Source of the DNA: Doryteuthis pealeii
Taxonomy: Eukaryota > Mollusca > Cephalopoda > Myopsida > Loliginidae
NCBI GenBank assembly: GCA_023376005.1
Contig: CM042138.1
Coordinates: 94,046,481 to 94,110,480 of the forward strand
Length of the DNA stretch: 64,000 nt
Reading direction: 5' to 3'
The notes under the pieces were generated by a model. It searched no databases. It was given only the letters and a program-made list of their open reading frames with translations, and was not told the DNA's origin. Made by a program: the position numbers and the translations under genes. Below are positions 55,367-63,205 of this stretch, in pieces (position 1 is the stretch's first letter; every line of letters begins with the position of its first letter).

Positions 55367-55668
55367 TTCGACACGCATCTGAAAAAAGTCAAAAATGGTT
55401 GTCTGCGAATGTTTACTACTACACCAGTCCCAATGTTTGGCCTCCGAACTCCCCAGATCTTAACCCCATGGATTATTATGTATGGGGCACTGTTGAGAAA
55501 GACACCAATTGCCTTGCCAGTACTACAAAAGCCCAGTTAATCGACAGAATTAAATTAGTTTTTGAGACCCTTCCCAGAGAAACTGTAACATCAGCTTGCT
55601 CCAGATTCCAGAGCAGGATTGAGGTTGTGATCGACGCTATGGCGGTTATTTTGAGTGAAACTTGTTGA
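55367..55668 (+). pseudogene. Tc1/mariner transposase, C-terminal fragment
   Basis: The frame ends at TGA 55,666-55,668 and encodes about 100 residues. It contains VWPPNSPDLNPMDYYVWG, the PxSPDLNPxDxxxW signature that carries the third catalytic acidic residue of Tc1/mariner DDE/D transposases. TKAQLIDRIKLVFETLPRE and 'CSRFQSRIEVVIDA' downstream match the usual C-terminal helix region. The DNA-binding domain and the first two Asp are missing; the frame opens upstream into unrelated sequence. No inverted repeats were found nearby. The C-terminal part is surprisingly free of stops for a fragment. Confidence 0.8.
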
Positions 55669-56145
55669 GAGTAGTGTAATTTCCGTGTCTGTTGAATTTC
55701 TTTATCAAATACTATCAGTTACGATTATGGATCAAGCACCCTGTCCTTTAAGCCGATAAACTAGTTTTCGTTGTTCCTTTAGTTTTTTTTTTTTTTTTTC
55801 GTTTGAAAACAGTCTATTTCTAATTACGATGTGATATCATTTATTTTCCATTCCCTGTTGTCTCTTATCAACCGGTTTTGTTATTTCGCTTTTTGTCATA
55901 ATTATAAACTGTTATATTTACATACAACTGATCAGTTAGACAAATAACAACAAAGTATTTAACCGCCAAAATCTTTAAAGTCGACTTTAAAAAAATCAAA
56001 CCATTTTAATGCTCATCGTCTTTGCTTCTTTTTTTATCTTCATTTTTTTCCTTTTTTAACAACCGATCCTAATTTATAATCATCTTCTGCGTAATTCGTG
56101 TGAATCGTTTCATCTCCGTTTCTCTCTCATTTTATTCTTCTCGCT
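55669..56145. other. Unassigned sequence
   Basis: Poly(T) tract at 55,785-55,799; otherwise no repeat family. It may include distal upstream sequence of the following promoter. Confidence 0.4.
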
Positions 56146-56146
56146 C

Positions 56147-56219
56147 ACCGGAAGTGACGTTGCCTCGTTTTCAGATTGGCTAATATGCATAAACTGGTTT
56201 GTGTAAACAGTGACACACG
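56147..56219 (+). promoter_or_regulatory. TATA-less promoter: ETS/CRE site and inverted CCAAT box
   Basis: ACCGGAAGTGACGT (56,147-56,160) is an overlapping ETS (CCGGAAGT) and CRE (TGACGT) site, a composite found in animal core promoters. ATTGG (56,175-56,179), the inverted CCAAT box, follows 15 bp later, then ATGCATAA. A spliceable leader exon lies just downstream. None of the window's repeats overlaps this stretch. Confidence 0.6.
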
Positions 56220-56281
56220 CTGAAGATAGCTGCTTCTTCTCAAGTAGCCAGTAGTTTTCTCTTCAAGACGAAAAGTTACAG
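56220..56281 (+). other. Candidate non-coding 5' leader exon
   Basis: Downstream of the promoter motifs, a 60-bp stretch ends in ACAG|GTAAGA, a consensus donor at 56,281/56,282. No ATG-initiated frame is kept in it. The next plus-strand start-codon exon is at 62,373, so this may be its first exon with a ~6 kb intron. The transcription start is not defined by sequence. Confidence 0.5.
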
Positions 56282-56374
56282 GTAAGAAAAAGTTTTCTAA
56301 ATTAAAGAATAAACTTCATTCTTTTAAATGTTTTAATTTTATTTTATTTTTTTCGATATTTTCATATCTTACAT

Positions 56375-56845
56375 GGGTACAAATGCAGAATAGCACTCAA
56401 GAGATAATATCATTAGAATCGCATTTTACGTATAAATAGCATTAGATTACGGAAACTCCCGAATCTAATTAACCCTAACCCTAACCCTAACCCTATCACT
56501 GATCCTAAACCTATCCCTATCCCTATCCCTAGGTCTCAAAGGTTTAGGGTATTTCTGTAAAATGTAATGCTTTTTATACGTAATCTAATGAAATTTTCTC
56601 TTGCGAGCTATTCTGCGTTATTACAGGTTAGCGTTAGTTTTATGGTTACGGTTTGGGTTAGTGTTTTTTGCAATCTAAGGCTATTTATAAAATGCAATTC
56701 TAATGATATTATCTGTTACGCGCTATTCTACATTTGTGCCTCCTAACCCTGACCTTGACCCTAACCCTAACCTTTCGGATATTTCCGTGAAATGTAATGC
56801 TTTTTATACGTAATCTAATGATATTATCTCTTGCGCGCTATTCTG
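56375..56845. mobile_element. T3 inverted-repeat element(s) with telomere-like cores
   Basis: The left end 'gggtacaaatgcagaatagc' has its complement at about 56,722-56,745 ('gctattctacatttgtgcc'). 'caagagataatatcattaga' has complements at about 56,580-56,605, 56,693-56,718 and 56,818-56,840. Two telomere-like tracts, (AACCCT)n at 56,472-56,497 and CCTAACCCT-type at 56,744-56,772, lie between the inverted arms, along with CCCTATC variants. This looks like nested or tandem copies of one element. It sits in the putative first intron. Confidence 0.7.
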
Positions 56846-56954
56846 AATTATTATCCTTGGATGTTTACTGAATTATTTCTATGCTTTCAATATCTGTACC
56901 GAGATTTTTCAATAGTTTTTCTTATAATTATTTATTAAGTTTTACTTAGTTGTG

Positions 56955-57050
56955 GCACAAGGCCGGATGTATGGAGCATCCAGTGAGACTCAAATTTACT
57001 AGTAATGATTTTACTAGCCTAGCTTGCTAACTATTACCCCACGTGAGGAG
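56955..57050 (-). repeat. SINE-D tRNA-like head
   Basis: On the minus strand 'cacgtggggtaatagttagc' then 'gagtctcactggatgctcc'; paralogue of 41,935 and 42,145. Confidence 0.55.
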
Positions 57051-57154
57051 CACTAGTTTTTTTCCATATGTCAACGTGGTAATTATACTTATATCTTAAA
57101 ATAACTTTAACCAATAAAATTGAGATTTTGTTTATAATGTTTGTGCTTGTACGT

Positions 57155-57250
57155 ATAGTTGGTTGATTGATGGGGGCATGTTTTTATTTTTTGTTTTTCG
57201 GCATATCAAGCTCTTTTCGGGTCATTTAATGCCGAATCATTTTGATAATC
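57155..57250 (+). repeat. R1 head fragment
   Basis: 'ttttcggcatatcaagctc' and 'cgggtcatttaatgccgaat' match the R1 5' region. Confidence 0.55.
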
Positions 57251-57306
57251 AAAGAACTTAGGTAGCTTATAGTACCTACTACTGGTTAAGTGGTCACCCA
57301 GTTAAG

Positions 57307-57307
<1 letters not shown>

Positions 57308-57384
<77 letters not shown>

Positions 57385-57500
57385 TCTTATGGGTGCTATA
57401 GTTTTAGGCAGAGAGGTTATATTTGAGTAAGTCTGAAGATCAAATAGGCGAGAAACTGTCAGTAACCAGGTCTTGACTTCATGTCTACGCTACCCTAACT

Positions 57501-57541
<41 letters not shown>
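57308..57541. repeat. (TA)n arrays around a pivot-like segment
   Basis: (TA)n at 57,308-57,379 and 57,506-57,541. Between them 'cgagaaactgtcagtaacca' and 'catgtctacgctaccctaac' match the sequence at the pivot of the 10 kb inverted duplication (31,330-31,380). Confidence 0.8.
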
Positions 57542-57544
<3 letters not shown>

Positions 57545-57571
57545 TTAAAAGAAAGGAAATGAATCCGACGG

Positions 57572-57730
57572 TATGAATATAGATAAAAGGATATGAAAAC
57601 ACCACAAAATGCTGTTAAAGTGAAAACATTTTATAAAATCGAAATATTGTTCAATATTAGCTATGAATATGTTATAAAATGTTTTCACTTTAACAGCATT
57701 TTGTGGTATTTTCATATCCTTTTATCTATA

Positions 57731-57735
<5 letters not shown>
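57572..57735. repeat. Hairpin with ~65-bp arms next to (TA)n
   Basis: 57,572-57,636 ('tatgaatatagataaaagga' ...) is the reverse complement of 57,672-57,735 with about two differences, around a loop of about 35 nt. It is followed directly by (TA)n to 57,783. The frame reading through the hairpin is not a protein. Confidence 0.85.
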
Positions 57736-57783
<48 letters not shown>

Positions 57784-57786
<3 letters not shown>

Positions 57787-57988
57787 GAGTGAAGGATTGA
57801 GTAAATCCGACAAAATGTGATTGAAAATAGAGGAAAAAGTGGATATAACAACACAACAATTAAATTCAATTGATATTTCGCCCTGGTTTTAGCGAAGTTT
57901 TGTCAAAATGTATTTTAAAGACAAAATGCTTTTTACAGTCTCCTTTTATACTGAAAAGGTAATCATTCTACCCGCCCTCAAAATTACC

Positions 57989-58026
<38 letters not shown>

Positions 58027-58070
58027 GGAGAAAAGTAGACAAACACGGGATGTTATGGAAACTGGATGTT
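57784..58070. other. Short unique sequence with (TA)n at 57,994-58,023
   Basis: 'attgaattc...gatatttcgccctgg' and 'ttagcgaagttttgtc' around 57,865-57,905 may be a further hammerhead-like remnant, but no complete fold is seen. Confidence 0.4.
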
Positions 58071-58073
58071 TAT

Positions 58074-58118
58074 TGTCGACGATGCAGCGTTTCGGTCATT
58101 TAGACCTTCTTCAGGACA
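58074..58118 (-). ncRNA. Hammerhead ribozyme motif
   Basis: On the minus strand: stem I TGTC, core CTGAAGA (58,108-58,114), one extra A, stem II GGTC-TAAAT-GACC, GAA, stem III ACG-CTGCAT-CGT, H17 = C (58,078), stem I GACA (58,074-58,077). All invariant core bases are kept. The single extra base between the core and stem II is shared with the motifs at 31,722 and 54,825. It lies about 50 bp from a (TA)n array. Confidence 0.65.
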
Positions 58119-58384
58119 CAAATATAGTTCTTGCTTCAATGAAGGGCATTTTCAAAATGGTGAAAACAGTAGGTTGCCAGTAGGGACAAGGAGTGGTTGG
58201 GGGTGGGTAGTGAATTTTCTTCTCTCTAGATGGGGAGTGTTTATATGGTGATGCAGGTGTGGGTCAAGAATGTTTGATGATGGGGGTGGGTCAATATATA
58301 TATATTTCGAATTTTAGTAATGACGGACACCGTTAGACGTTTTGATTTGATTTTAGATAACATATATCAAGGGGCATTGTGGCG

Positions 58385-58620
58385 TGTGCGATGCAATGGT
58401 TATTATCATGGAAACTCGATTTGAGAAGATAAGTTCAAACACTGTTTGCGGCTATTTGAGTTTCATTTTATGCTAATACCCTGGGAAAGGAATGAATCAC
58501 TCTCCCACCACCATCATGATAAAAATATATGGGTAGACTGGTCTCTATTTCTCTTTTAGGTGGCCAAACCGGTTCAGGAAAGAATTAATTCAAATTGTGA
58601 ACATGTATAAAAATAGATTA
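58385..58620 (+). repeat. SINE-B, diverged
   Basis: 'gtgcgatgcaatggttatta' head, 'gataagttcaaacactg' in place of the B box, then body 'gctaataccctgggaaagga', 'gggtagactggtctc', 'ggttcaggaaagaattaatt'. Confidence 0.6.
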
Positions 58621-58696
58621 ATTAAATGTCTTTGTTTTAAGAATTATTTTGATCTTTTAAAACTAAAAGATTATAAATGGAATTATATATATATAT

Positions 58697-59360
58697 CTAG
58701 AAGTGGCAACCCGGCGTTGCCTGGGTAGAGGGAGTATTAAAATAAGTTAGTTTTGCAGATCTATAGATTGTTCTGGTCTTTCATAATTAATTTGTTTATG
58801 TTTTAATCATAAACGCACCTATTCGTACTTTTGCTATTCAAATTTTAATTTTTAAATATCTTCATGAATATAAATCAAATCTTTATTATTTTTTTGCATA
58901 AAATGCAACCTCTGGTGATAGTGAATCTATATATATTTACTTAGTCGTTAATTGTTTTATTTTCGTAGTTTCCTCCGAACATACATACATACATACATAC
59001 ATATGTACCAACTGTCCTTTAAATATGTATAAGAAGCAGCTACCCTTCACTTGGGGAGAGAGAGAGAGAGCGGGGACACAAAAACCTGATATATTGATTT
59101 GTTTATTTTTGAGATTTACAAATGCTGGACATTTTTAAGTAGAATTTCAATGCTATTTCCATGTATATTTTATTTTGTGAATCTTCATGATTTTTGCACA
59201 AAAGCAAGAACTGGTGATATTTAATGTATATATATATATATATATATTTACTTTGTCGTTAATTGTTTTATTTTCATAGTTTCATCCGGACATACATACA
59301 TACATACCAACTGCCCTTTATATATGTACTTGAAGCGGCTACCCGGCGCTACCCGAGTAT
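58697..59360 (-). mobile_element. Tandem HelC Helitrons, minus strand
   Basis: A 3' end at the left: CTAG (58,697-58,700) next to 'gtggcaacccggcgttgcc', the hairpin. The first unit's 5' end ('ccaactgtcctttaaatatg') is near 59,025 and is followed by a second unit with its own (CATA)n and 'ccaactgccctttatatatg' near 59,320. A further 3' hairpin 'gcggctacccggcgctaccc' then begins at 59,337. Head-to-tail array of at least two units plus an end. Confidence 0.65.
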
Positions 59361-59455
59361 ACGTATCGATTACTTTTGTTGAGAATTCTTGAAATGATAC
59401 TTGTATTCCGTGGAATTTCTTCGAGCCCAGCCAATAATCATAGAAATCAATAACA

Positions 59456-59459
<4 letters not shown>

Positions 59460-59522
<63 letters not shown>
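59460..59522. repeat. (TA)n microsatellite
   Basis: Pure TA array of about 62 bp. Confidence 0.95.
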
Positions 59523-59524
<2 letters not shown>

Positions 59525-59525
<1 letters not shown>

Positions 59526-60200
59526 TTTGGCTAGACACAGCAACTACTTCAGACCAGAAACGAACGAAACCCGACTGACTTTTCATCAGCCCGGTTCCTT
59601 AACCTGTCGGCCGTCGACAGCTGCTATTAAGGAGCCGTGTTTTAACTGATAAATACATACATCGGTGTATATATGTTACGATCACCAGGGAGGTAAAATC
59701 TGTAAACAACAGACGATCATTACTTTATTACGCTGGCGGTGAAAGTCAATTAAAATCCTAGAGAGCTCTACCGGGTTTTGGGAGCATATAATATAATCAA
59801 ATAAATGAAAAAAAAAAGCTTTAGGTATTCCTCAAATTTATTTCGGCCTGGTGGGTTTTTTCCCGATTGGACTGCAATATATATATATATATATATACCA
59901 AACTTGTTGGTAAATCCTTGCGGTATCTTAGCCCTGAAGAGCACTAAGCGAAACTTTTAGTAGGTATGTCTGACTCATTAAGTTTACGTTTTACGGCAGG
60001 CTACTTCAGGCTGGGAATTTTCATCATTCAGACCTTATCACCGTACCATTTACACACCCACTTTTATGAAATAGAATCTTACTGCTATAAACATAGTGCT
60101 CTATCCGTTTTAAGGAGAGCTATGCAATTTTTTCGTAGTTAGCAGCCACCAGAAAATTCCATTTCTAGATAGCTCAACCCACCAGGGGTGGAGAGCATAT
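59525..60200. other. Unassigned sequence; 'agtttcgc'-type hairpin at 59,930
   Basis: A (TA)n at 59,878-59,897 precedes 'ccctgaagagcactaagcga' and 'aacttttagtaggt', the segment shared with 9,519 and 48,780. CACTAA pairs with TTAGTAG, so it is a plain hairpin. The rest is unassigned. Confidence 0.45.
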
Positions 60201-60203
60201 GTA

Positions 60204-60262
60204 TTGTCATTCACATACAATCCTGTTTCGCCGTTTCACGGCTCATTAGTGTGACTAGACAA
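60204..60262 (-). ncRNA. Hammerhead ribozyme motif with G5-to-A change
   Basis: On the minus strand: outer stem I TTGTC, loop TAGT, inner stem I CACA, core CTAATGA (invariant G5 replaced by A), stem II GCCGT-GAA-ACGGC, GAA, stem III ACA-GGAT-TGT, H17 = A, inner stem I TGTG, loop AAT, outer stem I GACAA. Every helix pairs perfectly. The single core change is expected to abolish or strongly reduce cleavage. A (TA)n(TG)n array adjoins at 60,275. Confidence 0.75.
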
Positions 60263-60274
60263 GGCATGTTGCTT

Positions 60275-60276
60275 TA

Positions 60277-60311
<35 letters not shown>

Positions 60312-60336
60312 CATGTATTTGTGCGCGCGTGCGCGC

Positions 60337-60372
<36 letters not shown>
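60275..60372. repeat. (TA)n(TG)n(CG-rich)(TG)n microsatellite
   Basis: TA, then TG to about 60,311, a 'gcgcgcgtgcgcgcgtgcg' segment, then TG to 60,372. The CG-alternating part has Z-DNA potential. Confidence 0.9.
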
Positions 60373-60374
<2 letters not shown>

Positions 60375-60579
60375 ATCTTTTAAATTCTTTTATACACGTA
60401 CATCGAGCTCTCCTGTCAAAACAGACGGAAATATCCAAATATCAACTATGATATGTTTTGCAGTTCTCAGTCACCAAAAATTTGATGAAAGATCTATTCA
60501 AGTCAGCAGCACTCTGTTCGATTTGCATCCATTTTGAATATTTTTGTGTAATTTTTGCTATTAATCCGTTGTAAGCAAT

Positions 60580-60830
60580 AGACCATATGACCTTTAGGTA
60601 CCCCTTCCGCGATCTCGACTCATAAGGACACTTTTCTCATTTACACCGTCAAAATCCGGTTGTTTGTTAGGGGTTAGGGTTAGGGGTTAGGGTTAGGGGT
60701 TAGTTTTATAATTTAAAAAAAGACTCTAAAAATCGTCTGTTAACAATTAACCGGATTTTGACGGTGTAAATGGAAAAAATTTCCCCACGAATCGAGATCG
60801 CAAAAGGGTTGCCTAAAGGTCATATGATCC
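60580..60830. mobile_element. T1 hAT-like MITE with telomere-like core
   Basis: Ends 'gaccatatgacctttagg' and 'cctaaaggtcatatgatcc'. The core is GGGGTTAGGGTTAG-type. A perfect 8-bp target duplication TAAGCAAT is at 60,572-60,579 and 60,831-60,838. Inner arms 'gtcaaaatccggttg' and 'ttaaccggattttgac' pair. Confidence 0.9.
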
Positions 60831-60959
60831 TAAGCAATATACAGTTTACATTTATGGAAAGAAAAAATTCTACAAAAAATGCCTTTGTTAAAAAATGTCC
60901 CCTTAACGAATGATTCAAATAGATTTTAAGTGCAACAATTTGTTTTTACGAATTTTTCT

Positions 60960-61575
60960 CAAATTAAACTCCGCCCTGTCAACTGGGGCATTAGAATCGA
61001 CCGACTGCACCTCAGCAGAGAGGTAAGACTCCCTCAATGTGGCCACCTGTTGGCCGTGTGTGGCGACCCGTGATGCTTAAGGATAGAACCCAAGTGGTTG
61101 AGCAGTCCATGACTTGCAATACTCCACTTTGGCCCTTTCTTGGGCTAGACGGGCGGTCGGAGAGACCTCCTCCGATCAATCGGCTGGTCACGTCAAGCCT
61201 TAGCAACTATATGATTGCCCCAACCCTATTGCCCTTATGGCAAGCCCCAACGCTTTTTTATTATATAGGTGCTAGAAGGCGGTGGCTGAGAGTCTACATG
61301 TCCTGGGAATTAGGTTAAACTCTATCTGATGGTGAGGTTCCAGTTTTGGAGGTTTGGGGAATGTGGAGTACCCTTTCATCACCATTGCACCCAGGTCCAC
61401 TCTGACCCGGAGTGGTAGTACCTGTTAGGGTCCCATCTATGGGTTAAATAGTAAAACATGTTTATAAACAAAACTGATTATCCATTAAGAATGAATTTAT
61501 GTCAAAACTGTATCGGCATTAAATGACCCACCGAGATTGATATGCCGTAAAACAAAACCAACCAATTAATCAATC
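60960..61575 (-). repeat. R1 repeat, minus strand
   Basis: Reverse order of the 46,835 copy: 'gtgatgcttaaggatagaac', 'gcagtccatgacttgcaata', 'gacgggcggtcggagagacc', 'gatcaatcggctggtcacg', 'ctgatggtgaggttccag', 'gagtggtagtacctgttagg', then '(g)atatgccgtaaaacaaaacc'. Confidence 0.75.
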
Positions 61576-61898
61576 AAATTAAACTTGAAGAATATGAATG
61601 TAGGTTTTATTTTGGGAATTAGTTTTAGGCAAATTTATTCTTTCGATAAATGTTCTTGTTAGGAGTTAGGTTTTCTTCGGGTCTTTGATAGGAAGTATAG
61701 AATAAAAAATAAGTATATGGTATTTACCTGACATCCTCCTGAAGGGGTCGCCTCAGGCACTGGACACTAGACCCAGCCATGTCCCTTTAATCAAGGGGCA
61801 GGTGTTGCCTGGGGAGATAGCCTCTTGGGATCACGCCATTAATTTTCACTAATAGTCCCCGAAAGCGGTGTTATTAGTGCAATAAGCATAGGAATGGT
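61576..61898. other. Unassigned; 61,725-61,870 GC-richer segment
   Basis: 'ctcctgaaggggtcgcctca' and 'aaggggcaggtgttgcctgg' form part of a LINE- or SINE-linked sequence directly upstream of the LINE fragment. No frame identified. Confidence 0.35.
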
Positions 61899-62027
61899 AT
61901 GGACTCGTTCATATACCAAGGTAGTAATATCTCATCTACAGAAAGCGATGTAAATATACGTATAGAAACGGCATGAACTGCTATTGACTGATTATCGATC
62001 ATATGGGAATCTGATCTCTCTGATACG
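61899..62027 (+). pseudogene. LINE reverse-transcriptase C-terminal fragment
   Basis: The plus frame reads DSFIYQGSNISSTESDVNIR, IETA, stop, TAID, stop, LSIIWESDLSDT. This matches the LINE segment that normally lies just before LLYGCTTWTLTK, found at 51,1xx and 12,3xx. Two in-frame stops. Confidence 0.7.
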
Positions 62028-62035
62028 CTGGCTCC

Positions 62036-62160
62036 CGATTACGACAAGAAGGTTCCCGATTACAACAAGAAGGTTCCCGAGTTCGAATAGAAGGTTCCTG
62101 AGTCCGACAAGAAATACCTGAAGAAGACCGGGGGGCACATCGGCCGAAATGTTGTACAAA
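62036..62160 (+). repeat. 'gttcccgattacgacaagaa' minisatellite and hammerhead-like tail
   Basis: Four or so units of about 20 bp (62,030-62,110), then CTGAAGAAG, a GC-rich hairpin ending GGCC, and GAAATGTTGTAC. Same arrangement as 2,562-2,690 (-). The fold is imperfect. Confidence 0.55.
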
Positions 62161-62372
62161 TAACAATGAAGATGAGGACAATAGTCTGAATAATCCAAAT
62201 AATACTAATTATCAAACCTCATCTCAAAAATTCCTAGAAATAGTGTTACAATTTGTTTATCTTTATTTTTTGTTTGATTTTATTCTGATATAAACCTTCT
62301 CTTTTTTTTATTATTCATCACAAAACTAATAAGTTTTCAATTTTTGTTTACTTTATATAAGTATAAGCCAGC

Positions 62373-62409
62373 ATGAATGATTCAATGACAGACACACCTT
62401 CACCTCCAG
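62373..62409 (+). CDS. First coding exon of a Pro-rich protein gene
   Basis: ATG at 62,373 opens MNDSMTDTPSPP, then one base of a split codon (phase 1) before donor CCAG|GTAGGT at 62,410. The next exon starting at 63,206 supplies AC, giving codon GAC and keeping the frame open for 265 more codons. A pyrimidine-rich stretch and AG lie upstream at about 62,340-62,371 (for example '...ctttatataag'), so a leader exon could splice in here. The two short Met codons (residues 1 and 5) make either a possible start. The product is unidentified. Confidence 0.65.
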
Positions 62410-62432
62410 GTAGGTAATTAATAATTTCATTC

Positions 62433-62604
62433 GGTTATTTCCTATAAATCTAACATAAATAAAGGGGAACCACTAAAACTAACCCTAACCCTAACCCTAA
62501 ACACTAACCCAAACCCCGTCTTCTTTTTTCCTAGTAGATCAATAAATAAATTATCAGTCAAGAGTGGTTCCCCTTTGTTTATGTTAGAATTATAGGAAAT
62601 AACC
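62433..62604. mobile_element. T2 hAT-like MITE with telomere-like core
   Basis: Ends GGTTATTTCCTATAAATC and 'gaattataggaaataacc'; core 'ctaaccctaaccctaaac'; 'gtcttcttttttcctagtag' after the core as in the copy at 48,060. Flanking 8-mers TTTCATTC and TTTTATTC differ at one base. Confidence 0.85.
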
Positions 62605-62656
62605 TTTTATTCTTTCATGAATCTAGTTAAATATCTTTTAAAATTTATAATAAAAA

Positions 62657-63138
62657 TCTATATATCAATACTCATATTCATTATTTGTGCTATTGTGATC
62701 ATCTTGCAACACCCTCTGGTTAAAAATGAGACCGTCCAAGATTAAATGCAAAAAATGTAAATTCTGATTATTTGGTGTTACTTATCCTCCGAATTCTTAT
62801 TTCTTACTAGTTTCGTCATCTCAGCTAAATAATGGACCATTCCGTTTTTATTATAACGAAAGAGAAGAAAAAGAACATGCTACACAGCAAAAATGTAATA
62901 AGAAAGAAAAATAGAGATTAATGAAAAGATAGAGAGAGGGTGATGAGCACGCGGAAACGATAACGCTAATCTGTTTCAATCGAACATAATGAAAAAAAAG
63001 AAAAAAGTAAAGAAAGAAAAAAAGTCTGAGATTATTCTTTTTACGTATTGAACTATTTTGTAATAGCTCTTAAGTAAACATATCAAACGTTGTAATAATC
63101 AAATGTTCATGCTGTGGTATATCCATAGGTTCTGCTAG
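62657..63138 (+). mobile_element. HelB Helitron in intron
   Basis: Start TCTATATATCAATACTC; end hairpin 'ctgtggtatatccatag' then 'gttctgctag' (63,135-63,138). The base after CTAG is C rather than T. The interior AG-rich segment 'gcacgcggaaacgataacgc' is present. Confidence 0.75.
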
Positions 63139-63205
63139 CTTCTATTATTATTCTAAGTGTTCATCTTATCTTATTTATCTTTTTATTTATTTATTTTTTG
63201 GAAAG

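Larger units (their letters stand above)
62410..63205 (+). other. Intron carrying T2 MITE and HelB Helitron
   Basis: GTAGGT donor to 'ttattttttggaaag' acceptor, 796 bp. T2 (62,433-62,604) begins 23 bp after the donor and HelB (62,657-63,138) ends 67 bp before the acceptor, so two non-autonomous elements make up most of the intron. Confidence 0.65.
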
